Source of the DNA: Palsa-504 sp963800415
Lineage (GTDB): Bacteria; Actinomycetota; Actinomycetes; Streptosporangiales; Streptosporangiaceae
Assembly (NCBI GenBank): GCA_963800415.1
Contig: CAWDBS010000049.1
Location: 1-64,000 of the forward strand
Direction: 5' to 3'
DNA length: 64,000 nucleotides
The position numbers and the translations under genes are program-made. The notes below the pieces were generated by a model. The model had not been told where the DNA came from. It saw nothing but the letters and a program-made list of their open reading frames with translations, and did not search any database. This document shows positions 43,145-52,943 of the stretch, in pieces; position 1 is the stretch's first letter, and each line of letters begins with the position of its first letter.

Positions 43145-43966
43145 ATGACAGCCGTCATGCCGGCCGCGCCGGCCAGGGATGTGCAGCTACGCATCAGGGG
43201 ACTGCGGATCCACGCTCAGGTCTGCGGCGAAGGCGAGCCGCTGCTGCTCTACTCCGGCATCTGGGGCGAGGTGCGGCTGTGGGAACGGCTGCTTCCGCAT
43301 CTGGAAGGGTTCCAGACGATCGCATTCGACCCGCCGGGCATCGGCCGGTCGCAGCGGCCCTCCTTCCCGCTGAGCATGTGGTCACTGGCCCACATGGGCA
43401 CCGCGGTGCTCGACGAATTCGGCATCGGCGCCGCCCACGTGCTCGGTGCCTCGTTCGGCGGCGCGGTCGCGCAGCAGATGGCGTTCTCGCACCCCCGCCG
43501 GGTGCGCAGGCTGGTGCTGGCCTCGACGTCCTTCGGCGGCTTCGCCATGCCCGGCAGCCTGGAAGCGGCCTGGCACTTCATCCACCCGCGCAGCTATCAC
43601 CCGGAACGGCTGGAGCGGGTGGCCGGCGCCATGTTCGGCGGGCGGATGCGCACCGAGCCCGAGCTTGTCCGCTCGATGCACATCCGGCGCCCGACCGATA
43701 CCCGGGCCGCCCTGTACCGGATGGCCGGGCTCTTCGGCTGGACGAGCCTGCCGTGGCTGTGGGCCATCGGCCAGCCCACGCTGGTCATCGCCGGTGACGA
43801 CGACCCGGTCACGCCGCTGATCAATCACCGGGTCATCGCCTCGCTGATGCCGCGGGCGCGGCTGCACCGGGTGAGCGGCGGCGGCCACCTGGTCCTGCTG
43901 GACAGCGCTGACCAGATCGGGCCGTTGATCACCAGCTTCCTCCGGCAGGACAGCGCGGCCACCTGA
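43145..43966 (+). CDS. Alpha/beta hydrolase, PhaZ-like intracellular PHA depolymerase
   Basis: 273 aa from ATG 43145. Fold motifs: LLLYSGIWGEVRLWERLLP, IAFDPPGIGRSQ, nucleophile elbow VLGASFGGAVAQQ (Ser), the acid in IAGDDDPVTPLINH and catalytic His in GGGHLVLL. The order and the segments FHFIHPRSYHPE-like, AGLFGWTSLPWLW match medium-chain-length PHA depolymerases. It would release hydroxy acids from PHA granules for the divergent ligases to reactivate. The homology is by eye; a general esterase is the alternative. Confidence 0.8.
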   Translation: MTAVMPAAPARDVQLRIRGLRIHAQVCGEGEPLLLYSGIWGEVRLWERLLPHLEGFQTIAFDPPGIGRSQRPSFPLSMWSLAHMGTAVLDEFGIGAAHVLGASFGGAVAQQMAFSHPRRVRRLVLASTSFGGFAMPGSLEAAWHFIHPRSYHPERLERVAGAMFGGRMRTEPELVRSMHIRRPTDTRAALYRMAGLFGWTSLPWLWAIGQPTLVIAGDDDPVTPLINHRVIASLMPRARLHRVSGGGHLVLLDSADQIGPLITSFLRQDSAAT

Positions 43967-44107
43967 TCCAGGCGGTCAGCGGCGGCGCGCAAGCGGGAAC
44001 GCGGAGCCCGTTGATCACCCTAGTGGCCGGGGCGGCCGGGATCACCCGAGGCCGCCGGATCGGTCCCGGCCGCAGCGATCCCCGGACGTGCGGCTTAGTC
44101 TCGGGAC

Positions 44108-45769
44108 GTGACACAATCCCCGCGCAGCACGGCCGCCCTCATCGTCGAGTGTCTGGAGAACGAGGGGGTCACGCATGTCTTCGGCATCCCGGGCGAGGAG
44201 AACATCAGGCTGGTGGACGCCATCTCCCGCTCCTCCATCCGGTACGTGCTGACCCGCCACGAGCAGGGTGCGTCGTTCATGGCCGAGGCCTACGGACGGC
44301 TGACGGGCCGCGCCGGGGTGTGCTCCGCGACGCTGGGCCCGGGAGCGATCAATCTGCTGCTGGGTACCGCGGATGCGACCACCAACTCCACGCCGCTGAT
44401 CGCGCTGTCGGCGCAGGTCGGCATGAACCGCAGTTTCAAGGAATCCCACCAGGGCGTGGACCTGGTGCCGATGTTCGCGCCGGCCGTCAAGTGGTCAGCG
44501 CTGGTGGCGACGCCCGGCGCGGTGCCGGAGATGATCCGCAAGGCGTTCAAGCTGGCCCAGACCGAACGGCCCGGGGCTGTCTACCTGGCCATCCCCGAGG
44601 ACGTTGAAGCGGCTCCGGCGCCGGGTCAGCAGCAGCCGCTGCCGGTGAACGTGCCGCGGCCGGATGAGCCGTCCCCCGGGCAGGTCGAGCGGGCGGCGGC
44701 GCTGCTGCGCGCGGCGCGCACCCCGGTCGTGCTGGCCGGGCACGGAGCCGCGCGGGCGGATGCGGGCCCCGCCCTGCGCCGCTTCGCCGAGACGCTGAGC
44801 ATACCGGTGGCGACCACGTTCCACGGCAAGGGCGTGTTTCCCGATGACCACCCGCTGGCGCTGGGCGCGGTGGGGTTCATGCGCCACGATTACGTGAATT
44901 TCGGCTTCGACCGCGCGGACCTGATCATCGCGGTCGGGTACGAGCTGCAGGAGTTCGACCCGGCGCGGATCAACCCGCGCGGGGACACCAAGATCATTCA
45001 CCTGCACCGGTCTCCGGCCGAGGTGGATGCGCACTACGACGTCGCCGTCGGGCTGCATTCCGACATCGGGCGCAGCCTGGATGCGCTCGCCGACGCGGCC
45101 GGGCCGCGCGCCGACGCCATCCCGGGCCGCGATCGCATCCGGGCCCTGCTGGCCGATGAGCTGGCCCGCGGTCGCCGCGACGACCGGTTCCCGATGGCGC
45201 CGGCCCGGATCGTGGCCGATACCCGGGCGGCGCTGCGCCGCGAGGACATCGTGCTGGTCGACACCGGGGCGCTGAAGATGTGGATGGCGCGTCTGTACCC
45301 GACGTATGAGCCGAACACCTGCCTGATCTCCAATGGCCTGTCCACGATGGCCTGGACGGTGCCCGGCGCGATCGGCGCGAAGATAGCCCGGCCGCAGTGC
45401 CGGGTGCTCGTCGCCACCGGTGACGGCGCGTTCCTGATGAACTCCCAGGAGATCGAGACCGCGCTGCGGCTGCGGCTGGCGTTCGTCATCCTGATCTGGG
45501 TTGACAACGCCTACGGGCTGATCAGCTGGAAGATGGACCTGGAAATCGGCCGCAACGTCGACACCACCTTCAACAACCCGGACTTCGTCGCCTACGCCGA
45601 GAGCTTCGGCGCGACCGGATACCGGATCGGGTCGGCCGCCGAACTGCTCCCCACGCTGCGCGCCGCCCTGGCGGCCGACACGGTGTCGGTGATCGCCTGC
45701 CCCGTCGACTACTCCGCGAACCTCGAGCTCATCGAGTCGCTCGGCGACCTAGATGACACATTCTCCTGA
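44108..45769 (+). CDS. Acetolactate-synthase-like thiamine diphosphate enzyme
   Basis: 553 aa from GTG 44108. The catalytic glutamate lies in TRHEQGASFMAEAYGRLTG. The ThDP-Mg motif GDGAFLMNSQEIETALRLRL ends in the NAYG metal ligand. FGIPGEENIRLVDAI and FHGKGVFPDDHPL are family features. Length and absence of a small-subunit gene nearby resemble catabolic or biosynthetic acetolactate synthase large subunits acting alone. It condenses pyruvate to acetolactate, or a similar 2-oxo acid reaction. Monocistronic; no strong ribosome-binding site before the GTG. Confidence 0.9.
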   Translation: MTQSPRSTAALIVECLENEGVTHVFGIPGEENIRLVDAISRSSIRYVLTRHEQGASFMAEAYGRLTGRAGVCSATLGPGAINLLLGTADATTNSTPLIALSAQVGMNRSFKESHQGVDLVPMFAPAVKWSALVATPGAVPEMIRKAFKLAQTERPGAVYLAIPEDVEAAPAPGQQQPLPVNVPRPDEPSPGQVERAAALLRAARTPVVLAGHGAARADAGPALRRFAETLSIPVATTFHGKGVFPDDHPLALGAVGFMRHDYVNFGFDRADLIIAVGYELQEFDPARINPRGDTKIIHLHRSPAEVDAHYDVAVGLHSDIGRSLDALADAAGPRADAIPGRDRIRALLADELARGRRDDRFPMAPARIVADTRAALRREDIVLVDTGALKMWMARLYPTYEPNTCLISNGLSTMAWTVPGAIGAKIARPQCRVLVATGDGAFLMNSQEIETALRLRLAFVILIWVDNAYGLISWKMDLEIGRNVDTTFNNPDFVAYAESFGATGYRIGSAAELLPTLRAALAADTVSVIACPVDYSANLELIESLGDLDDTFS

Positions 45770-46083
45770 CGGCCAGATCTACTCCCGATCCGGACGATGA
45801 CGATCCTGGCCGCGGGCGGGAACCCTGGTGGCCGCGCGTGAAACGGGCGCGCCGGCCCCGCCGACCTGCCATTGCCCCGGCATTCCTAATCTCATTTCTG
45901 TCATCTCATTGTCGCCTGCCGTTTCCCTGTAATTGTTGTTAAGTTCATCCACGGGCTTGGAGTAGCTGGCAGTGCGGCGCGTTCCCTGAGTCGCCAGGGC
46001 AAAGCCCTCGGCAGTTTCTTGGGCGTCAATCACCCGTGCTGGGCGATGGCGCGTCCTGGTATCGCTGGTAAACCTGGGTAGCG
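45770..46083. other. Gene-free interval
   Basis: About 310 bases with lower G+C at 45880-45950. No gene is supported; an antisense frame (45779-46114) lacks motifs and a ribosome-binding site. Possibly regulatory or decayed DNA ahead of the damaged membrane protein gene. Confidence 0.5.
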
Positions 46084-46890
46084 ATGAGAATGAGTCCAAG
46101 GCCGGGGAGATCACGAGTCCGCCATGGTGGCGCTCGGGTACGGGTTCCGATGGCCTTTGCCTCAGTCGATGCCCTCAAGAGCGCCGTCACGGCCGTATCA
46201 TCCGGTCCCTCCGCCACGCAGATCGCCACCGCCACCGAAGACGCGGGACGGCGTAGTGAGCGTGATGAAGAGCTTCATGGACGCGTCCATTTCGAATTGC
46301 AGCTGACTACCCAGGCGGCAGGTATCCCGCCTGGCCCGGGTGATGCCCTGTTCCAGTCCGGCCGATTGGCGCAGTCATCTCTCGATCTGGCCAAGGCGTC
46401 GGCCGTCAGGACCGAAGCAAACCGGGAAGCCTACCTGGCCGCCGACCTGAAGAATTTCGATGCGCTGACGTTCAATGCCTGGTTCACGGCATATGTCTTC
46501 GGAAACAAGAACGCCATGCGGGTGGCCGAGCAGCGTTTCCGGCCGCAGTTCCTGGTCGCGTTCGACGCCTGGATTGCGACGCATCCGTTCACGAACCCTA
46601 ATGCGCCGAAGGGGCCGACCTACATGCCCCAGTATGCCCAGCCGGAACTGTCCCAGTCCAACCTGCTCGATGCTCGCGCCGATCACTACTACTCGCTCGG
46701 CGAGACAGCGGGCAGCAATGCCGACGGCTATGTCCGGACCACGGTCTACCTGGCCAGCGTGCTGTTCCTGGTGGGAATCAGCGGCCACTTCCGCGTCCGC
46801 GGAGCCCGGAGAGGGCTTGTCGCCGTCGGCGGGGTCATCCTGGCGGTCTCCGTCGTCTTGCTGATCCTGGCCCCGAGGCCACCGGTATGA
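46084..46890 (+). pseudogene. Conserved membrane protein with damaged N-terminus
   Basis: The last 190 residues form a coherent protein: AQSSLDLAKASAVRTEANRE, LTFNAWFTAYVFG, VAFDAWIATHPFTNP and two C-terminal helices (VYLASVLFLVGISGHF, VGGVILAVSVVLLIL). Related actinobacterial proteins start with another membrane helix followed by a WSGxQA motif before that region; here the first 80 residues are Arg/Ser-rich and not protein-like. The N-terminus is thus lost to rearrangement or an indel near 46260-46330. Family unnamed. A working shortened protein cannot be excluded. Confidence 0.6.
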
Positions 46891-46963
46891 CCCGGCGGGG
46901 CGATCGTGGCGGCCACCACTCAGTGACGAGAGGCTGTACCTGACGACGAAGGGACAAAGAAGC

Positions 46964-49774
46964 ATGTCTGAGGGGCTTAACTTGCCTGCGGTGGCCGATC
47001 CGGTGTCGCTGACGGCCGAGGAGCGGCGGCTGCGGGAGGCCCGGACGGGGGTTCCGTGGCGTGCCTGGGGGCCTTACCTCAGTGAACGTCAGTGGGGGAC
47101 AGTCCGGGAGGATTACAGCGACAGCGAAGACGCCTGGTCGTATTTCAGTCATGATCAGGCGCGGTCCCGCGCGTACCGGTGGGGTGAGGATGGCATTGCC
47201 GGGATCAGCGACGACAAGCAACGGCTGTGCCTGGCTGTTGCGTTGTGGAATGAGCGGGACCCCATCGTGAAGGAGCGGCTGTTCGGCTTGACCAATGCCG
47301 AGGGCAACCATGGCGAGGATGTCAAGGAGTACTACTTCTACGTCGATAACCTCCCGACGCACAGCTACCAGCGCTACCTCTACAAGTACCCGCAGGCCGA
47401 GTTCCCCTACAACGAACTGGTGGCGGTGAACCAGGCCCGGTCACGGCACGAATTGGAGTACGAGCTCATCGATACAGGGGTCTTCGATGACGGCCGTTAT
47501 TTCGATGTCGAGGTGGAGCACGCCAAGGCCGGGCCCGAAGACATCCTGTGCCGCATCACCGTGCGCAACCGCTCGTCCCAGGACGCCGGGCTGCACGTGC
47601 TGCCGACGCTGTGGTTCCGCAACACCTGGTCATGGGGAGATGGCGGCCCCAAGCCGCGGCTCGCTCGCGTCGAGTCGGAATATCCGGTCGTCCGGGCCGA
47701 GCACCAGAAGGTTGGCGTTTTCTACCTCCACGCCGAGCCGGAAGCGGCCCTGCTGTTTTGCGAGAACGAAACGAACATGGCGCGGGTATTTGGCGCCGAG
47801 CCTGCGACACCCTTCGCCAAGGACGGCATAGGCGATCACCTCCTGCGCGGCGCGGACACCGTTAATCCCGACGGCGAGGGGACCAAGGTGGCGGCTCACG
47901 TCCGGCTGGTCGTGCCGGCTAGGGGCCAGGCTGCGGTGCTGGTGCGGCTCACCCGGGAGGGACCGGAGACCCTTACGGCGCCGTTCGCCGGCGCGGATGA
48001 GCTGATCGCGCGGCGGCGGGCCGAGGCGGACGAATTCTACCAGGCCATCACGCCGCCGGCCGTGACCGATGACGCGAAGGCGGTCATGCGCCAGGCGCTG
48101 GCCGGGATGCTGTGGTCCAAGCAGTGCTACTACTTCGACGTGGACCGCTGGTTGCGTGAGCGCCACCTCCACCCACTCCGGTCGCCGACCCGCCGGGGGA
48201 GCCGTAACGAGTCGTGGTTCCACATGTTCAACCATGATGTCGTGTCTATGCCCGACAAGTGGGAGTACCCGTGGTACGCGGCCTGGGACCTGGCGTTTCA
48301 TTGCATCCCGCTCGCCATGGTCGACCCGGACTTCGCGAAGAGCCAGATCGACCTGATGCTGTCCCGGGAATACCTCCACCCGGGGGGGCAGATGCCCGCC
48401 TATGAGTGGAATTTCGGCGACGTGAACCCCCCGGTGCACGCCTTCGCGGCTCTGTTCCTGCAGAATCTGGAGGCCGACCTCGGCGAGGTGGACCTTTCCT
48501 TCCTCCAGGAAAGCTTCTCGAGGTTGCTGCTGAACTTCACCTGGTGGGTGAACCGCAAGGATCCCTCCGGCCACAACGTGTTCGAGGGAGGCTTCCTCGG
48601 CCTGGACAACATCGGCGTGTTCGACCGCAGCGCGGCCCTGCCCACCGGCGGGCGGCTGGAGCAGGCGGACGGCACGGCCTGGATGGCGATGTTCAGCCAG
48701 AACATGCTCGAGCTGGCCCTGGCTCTCCTGCCGCATGATAAGAGCTATGAGGAATTTGTGCTCAAGTTCGTCGAGCGCTTCTTCTGGATCGCCGCCGCCG
48801 TGGACCCGATCGGGGAGCACCCCGATGAGATGTGGGACGAGGAGGACGGCTTCTTCTACGACGTGCTGCGCATGCCCGACGGCACCGGAATGCGACTCAA
48901 GGTGCGGTCCCTGGTGGGCCTGCTGCCCATCTGCGCCACCACCGTGATCGAGGCCGACCTCCTCGACCGCTACCCGCAGATCACCGAGCAGGTGGCTACC
49001 TTCCTCCAGCGCAACCAGGACCTGCTGGCCAATATCGCCGACCCGACCGTATCCGGCGTCCAGGGCCGGCGGATCCTGTCCCTGGTGAACGAGGACAAGC
49101 TGCGGCGCATCCTGGCCCGGATGCTGGACGAGGAGCGCTTCCTCGGCCCGCACGGGATCCGCTCGATCTCGCGCTGGCACCTTGACCATCCCTATACCTT
49201 CCATGTCGCCGGGGCCGAGTACCGGGTGCGGTACGAGCCGGCCGAGTCGACCACCGGAATGTTCGGCGGCAACTCTAACTGGCGCGGGCCGGTCTGGTTC
49301 CCGATCAACCTGCTTCTGATCCGGGCGCTGATCCAGCACTACCGGTACTACGGCAACGATCTGAAGGTTGAATGCCCGACCGGCTCCGGGAAGATGATGA
49401 CACTGTTCGAAGTGGCCCAGGAGCTGTCACGCCGCCTCGCCGGTACCTTCCTGCGCGACGAGGACGGCCGGCGCCCCGTCTACGGCGGGACCAAGCTATT
49501 CCAGGAGGACCCGCACTGGCGAGACCTGGTTCTGTTCTATGAGTACTTCCACGGCGACAACGGGGCCGGGCTCGGTGCCTCGCACCAGACCGGATGGACC
49601 GGCCTGGTGGCCAGGCTGATCCAGAGCATGGGCCAGTTCGACGCTGACAGCGTGCTCCAGGACCATCAATGGCCGATGGCCCGGCCATACCGGCGCCTGG
49701 CCGCCGAATCCATGCCCGACGTCACCACGGCTCGCGAGGCCCGCGGCGCGACCGAACCACAATCACCTCACTGA
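46964..49774 (+). CDS. GH63-like glucosidase (MGH1-type hydrolase)
   Basis: 936 aa, a large cytosolic protein with no signal peptide. Residues 20-330 form a beta-rich N-terminal domain (YFSHDQARSRAYRWGEDG, WSWGDGGPK). The (alpha/alpha)6 barrel follows, with KWEYPWYAAWDLAFHCIPLA, where the Asp is the expected acid, MPAYEWNFGDVNPPVHA, a GLDNIGVFDRS loop and NSNWRGPVWFPINLLLI near the end. Relatives act on alpha-glucosides or mannosylglycerate. It opens a cluster with a glucose-dehydrogenase-like enzyme and a GH13 protein, which suggests release and oxidation of glucose. Substrate not known. Confidence 0.88.
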   Translation: MSEGLNLPAVADPVSLTAEERRLREARTGVPWRAWGPYLSERQWGTVREDYSDSEDAWSYFSHDQARSRAYRWGEDGIAGISDDKQRLCLAVALWNERDPIVKERLFGLTNAEGNHGEDVKEYYFYVDNLPTHSYQRYLYKYPQAEFPYNELVAVNQARSRHELEYELIDTGVFDDGRYFDVEVEHAKAGPEDILCRITVRNRSSQDAGLHVLPTLWFRNTWSWGDGGPKPRLARVESEYPVVRAEHQKVGVFYLHAEPEAALLFCENETNMARVFGAEPATPFAKDGIGDHLLRGADTVNPDGEGTKVAAHVRLVVPARGQAAVLVRLTREGPETLTAPFAGADELIARRRAEADEFYQAITPPAVTDDAKAVMRQALAGMLWSKQCYYFDVDRWLRERHLHPLRSPTRRGSRNESWFHMFNHDVVSMPDKWEYPWYAAWDLAFHCIPLAMVDPDFAKSQIDLMLSREYLHPGGQMPAYEWNFGDVNPPVHAFAALFLQNLEADLGEVDLSFLQESFSRLLLNFTWWVNRKDPSGHNVFEGGFLGLDNIGVFDRSAALPTGGRLEQADGTAWMAMFSQNMLELALALLPHDKSYEEFVLKFVERFFWIAAAVDPIGEHPDEMWDEEDGFFYDVLRMPDGTGMRLKVRSLVGLLPICATTVIEADLLDRYPQITEQVATFLQRNQDLLANIADPTVSGVQGRRILSLVNEDKLRRILARMLDEERFLGPHGIRSISRWHLDHPYTFHVAGAEYRVRYEPAESTTGMFGGNSNWRGPVWFPINLLLIRALIQHYRYYGNDLKVECPTGSGKMMTLFEVAQELSRRLAGTFLRDEDGRRPVYGGTKLFQEDPHWRDLVLFYEYFHGDNGAGLGASHQTGWTGLVARLIQSMGQFDADSVLQDHQWPMARPYRRLAAESMPDVTTAREARGATEPQSPH

Positions 49775-49982
49775 CCGCACGACGCTCAATCGCCGGGCCC
49801 GTATCTCGATCGGCCACGGGCCCCGCCTCGTTCATTCGCGACGGGTGATCCGGGCCGTTGGCTGGCCGGGGGATGATGGCGGATTCCAGCCCGTTGGTAC
49901 GCATGGAGGTGTCGACCGCCGCGGGAAAGGAGCCGGCCCGGGCCACCCTCAGGCCCATCACTTAAGGTCACCGGGAGCGGAT

Positions 49983-51107
49983 ATGAAAGCCGTCGGGGTG
50001 TTTCCAGGATCTCAACAGGTCAAGCTCGTCGAGCAGGAAGTACCCAGGCTTTCCGAGCCCGACCACGTCATGTTGCGGATGCTGGACATCGGCATCTGCG
50101 GCACCGACAAGGAGATCTGCTCCTTTGAGTACGGCACTCCGCCGCCCGGGGATGATCACCTGGTGATCGGCCACGAGTCGGTAGCCGAGGTCGTGCGGGT
50201 TGGCTCGGCCGTGCAGCGCTTGCAAGCGGGAGATCTCGTTGTGCCATCGGTGCGCCGCCCGTGTCCCCATCCCGGCTGCCTTGCCTGCCGTTCCGGACAC
50301 CAGGATTACTGCTACACGGGCGACTTCAGCGAGCGCGGCATCAAGGAAGCGCACGGCTACATGGCCGAGTACGTCGTGGACCACGAGCGGTACATGAACG
50401 TCGTGCCGCCGGGTCTGCGGGAGATCGCGGTGCTGGCTGAGCCGCTGACCATCGCGGAGAAGGCGCTCGCGCAGATTTTCTGGATGATGCAGCATCGCCC
50501 GCCCTGGCTCGACCCGCAAACCCCTGGCCAGGAGCAAGGCCGGGGGCTTTCCGCGCTGGTGCTCGGCATCGGTCCGGTCGGGCTGCTGGGAGCGATGAAG
50601 CTGGCTACGGCCGGCTTTAGCACCTACGTCTACTCACGCGAGGTGCCTCCCAGTCCGCGGATTGACCTGGTCAACGCCATCGGCGCGACCTATGTCAGCT
50701 CCCGGACCGCAACGTTCCCGCACCTGGCGGCGCAGATGGGCAACATCGACCTGGTCTATGAAGCGGTCGGGCATTCCCACTTCGCCCTGCAGGCGTTGCA
50801 GGTCCTGGGAACCAACGGCATTTTTGTGCTGACCGGTGTCCCTGGCCTGCAGGCGTTTGTCGAGGCGGATCCGGCTCGCCTCATGCGCGACATGGTGCTG
50901 AAGAACCAGGTGCTGCTCGGTACGGTAAACGCCGGGCAGGAGGCCTTCGCATCCGCGCTACGAAACCTTGATGCCTTCCGGCGGCGCTGGCCGGACGTGG
51001 TACGGACGCTCATTGCCGGCCGCTACCCGCCGGAGCAGGCACCGGACCTGATTCTCGGCAGGCCGGCAGGCATCAAGAGCGTGATCGCCTTCGACGTACC
51101 TGCGTGA
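49983..51107 (+). CDS. Zinc alcohol dehydrogenase family, glucose-dehydrogenase-like
   Basis: 374 aa from ATG 49983 (GGGAGC upstream). Medium-chain dehydrogenase: catalytic Zn ligands in DIGICGTDKEI and VIGHESVAEV; structural Zn loop CPHPGCLACRSGHQDYC. The NAD(P) motif LGIGPVGLLGAMKLA follows. The FEYGTPPPG loop near the active site and the C-terminal pattern match archaeal/actinobacterial glucose dehydrogenases. It would oxidise glucose or another aldose to the lactone. Its position between two glycoside hydrolases supports a sugar substrate. Confidence 0.87.
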   Translation: MKAVGVFPGSQQVKLVEQEVPRLSEPDHVMLRMLDIGICGTDKEICSFEYGTPPPGDDHLVIGHESVAEVVRVGSAVQRLQAGDLVVPSVRRPCPHPGCLACRSGHQDYCYTGDFSERGIKEAHGYMAEYVVDHERYMNVVPPGLREIAVLAEPLTIAEKALAQIFWMMQHRPPWLDPQTPGQEQGRGLSALVLGIGPVGLLGAMKLATAGFSTYVYSREVPPSPRIDLVNAIGATYVSSRTATFPHLAAQMGNIDLVYEAVGHSHFALQALQVLGTNGIFVLTGVPGLQAFVEADPARLMRDMVLKNQVLLGTVNAGQEAFASALRNLDAFRRRWPDVVRTLIAGRYPPEQAPDLILGRPAGIKSVIAFDVPA

Positions 51108-51256
51108 CGTCGTGCCTTCGGCCGCCGTGAACCGCGCGGCCCGGAATCACCCCACCCGGGTGATCCGCGCCGCCGTGGGCCGGCGGCACCCTGGCAGTCT
51201 GCTGGCCATTTCCCGAACCGTGGGTCGGGCCGGAACTCGCGACGGCAGCGAGCGAA

Positions 51257-51397
51257 ATGGTGAACGACATGATCCATGAGGCGCGTCAGCGACTGGTCAA
51301 CGACGTTGGAGCCGCCGTCGTAGGCGAAATCCCACACCGCGTCGATGATCTGCGAGCGGGACTATACCTCGGTGAGCGGGACCGGGGGGCCCGATGA
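51257..51397 (+). CDS. Short ORF coupled to the GH13 gene
   Basis: 46 aa from ATG 51257 (MVNDMIHEARQRLVNDV), amphipathic and charged. Its TGA overlaps the GH13 ATG (51394-51397), so translation of the two could be coupled. No family recognised. It could be a leader peptide or simply an open frame. Confidence 0.35.
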   Translation: MVNDMIHEARQRLVNDVGAAVVGEIPHRVDDLRAGLYLGERDRGAR

Positions 51398-52941
51398 CAG
51401 GGTGGCCGGACCAGCCGGTGATCTACGAGATCAACACCGCGGTCTGGCTGGGCGACTTGTCGCGGGCGGCCGGTCGGCGGGTGACGCTGGCCGACGTGCC
51501 GGCCTCCGCCTGGGACGATGTCACGCTGGCCGGCATCGACGCGGTTCGGCTGATGGGCGTGTGGGAACGAAGCCCGGCCGGCCTCCAGCTGGCGAGCGCG
51601 AACACGGGGCTGCAGGCCTCGTTCCGTGACGCGCTGCCTGACATGCGGCCTGACGACGTGATCGGATCGCCGTACTGCGTACGCCGGTACGTCGCCGACG
51701 AGTCGTTCGGCGGCCCCCGGGCCCTCGCCCAGGCGCGCTCCACGCTGGCTGCCCGCGGCATCCGGCTGCTCCTGGACTACGTGCCCAACCACGTGGCGCC
51801 CGACCATCCCTGGGTCACGACCCACCCGGAGCTGTTCGTCAGCGGCAGCGAGGCCGACATCGAGGCCGAGCCGACAGCGTGGGTGCGGGTCGCCGGGCAC
51901 ATCCTGGCCCACGGTCGCGACCCGTACTTCCCGCCGTGGCCCGATGTCGTGCAGCTCGACGCGTTCTCGCCAGCCCTGCGCACGGCGACCGCGCAGACCC
52001 TGACGGACATCGCCGGGCAGTGCGACGGGATCCGCTGCGACATGGCCATGCTGATGACCAACCAGGTCTTCGCCAAGACCTGGGGCGGCCGCGCCGGCCA
52101 GGAGCTAAGCGAGGAGTTCTGGCCGACCGTCATCGCAGGCCTTCGCAGTCGGCACCCGGAGACCGTACTCGTCGCCGAGGCCTACTGGGACATGGAGTGG
52201 ACACTTCAGCAGCAGGGCTTCGACTTCTGCTACGACAAGCGGCTCTACGACCGGATCGTCGGCCGAGACGTGTCCGGGGTCCGCGATCACCTGCGGGCCG
52301 ACCTGGCCTACCAGTCGCGCCTCGTCCGTTTCCTGGAGAATCACGACGAGCCGCGCATCGCGGACCTGCTCCCCGGCGACGCTGAGCGGGCCGCGGCGGT
52401 GGCCATCGCGACCCTCCCGGGCGCCACCCTGTGGCACGAGGGACAGTTCGAGGGCCGGCGTGTGCGCCCGCCGGTCTTCCTGTCGCGCCGGCCCGGCCAA
52501 CCACCCGATCCCGGCCTGGTCGGCTGGTACTGGCGGCTGCTGCCCGCCGTCGCCAGCCACCGGGTTCGGGCGGGTAGCTGGCAGCTGCTCGAGGTCGGCG
52601 GCTGGCCCGACAACGATTCCTGCCGTAACCTCCTCGCCTGGTCGTGGGCCGCGGACGGTGCGCGCGGTGACGGTTCTGACGACGCCGGTCGGCACCTGGT
52701 GGTGGTCAACCTCTCCGACGAGCCCGCCGAGGGGCGAGTGGGGCTCGGCTGGACCGACCTGCGCGACCGCACCTGGAAACTCACCGACCTGCTCGATGAC
52801 CACGAGTTCGAGCGGAGCGGCGACGAGCTAGCTGACCAGGGGCTGTTCGTCGCCTTGCCGCCCTGGGGCTGCCACCTGCTCGCTATGCTGCTGCCGCAGC
52901 CAGCGAACTCAAACTGGGATTCCCGGGAAGGAGTTAATTGA
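51394..52941 (+). CDS. GH13 alpha-amylase-family protein
   Basis: 515 aa. The family regions are intact: region I DYVPNHVAPDH (about 130-140), nucleophile in GIRCDMAM (D216), acid/base in LVAEAYWDMEW (E262) and ENHDEPRI (transition-state Asp 318). No signal peptide. The short domain B and the IYEINTAVWLGDLSR opening recall cytosolic GH13 branches acting on trehalose-like or glucan-like substrates. It lies in a sugar cluster. Exact activity is open. Confidence 0.9.
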   Translation: MTGWPDQPVIYEINTAVWLGDLSRAAGRRVTLADVPASAWDDVTLAGIDAVRLMGVWERSPAGLQLASANTGLQASFRDALPDMRPDDVIGSPYCVRRYVADESFGGPRALAQARSTLAARGIRLLLDYVPNHVAPDHPWVTTHPELFVSGSEADIEAEPTAWVRVAGHILAHGRDPYFPPWPDVVQLDAFSPALRTATAQTLTDIAGQCDGIRCDMAMLMTNQVFAKTWGGRAGQELSEEFWPTVIAGLRSRHPETVLVAEAYWDMEWTLQQQGFDFCYDKRLYDRIVGRDVSGVRDHLRADLAYQSRLVRFLENHDEPRIADLLPGDAERAAAVAIATLPGATLWHEGQFEGRRVRPPVFLSRRPGQPPDPGLVGWYWRLLPAVASHRVRAGSWQLLEVGGWPDNDSCRNLLAWSWAADGARGDGSDDAGRHLVVVNLSDEPAEGRVGLGWTDLRDRTWKLTDLLDDHEFERSGDELADQGLFVALPPWGCHLLAMLLPQPANSNWDSREGVN

Positions 52942-52943
52942 GC

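Noticed and set aside
47630..49339. 569-aa minus-strand open frame
   Set aside because: Antisense shadow of the GH63-like gene, whose motifs and start are clear.
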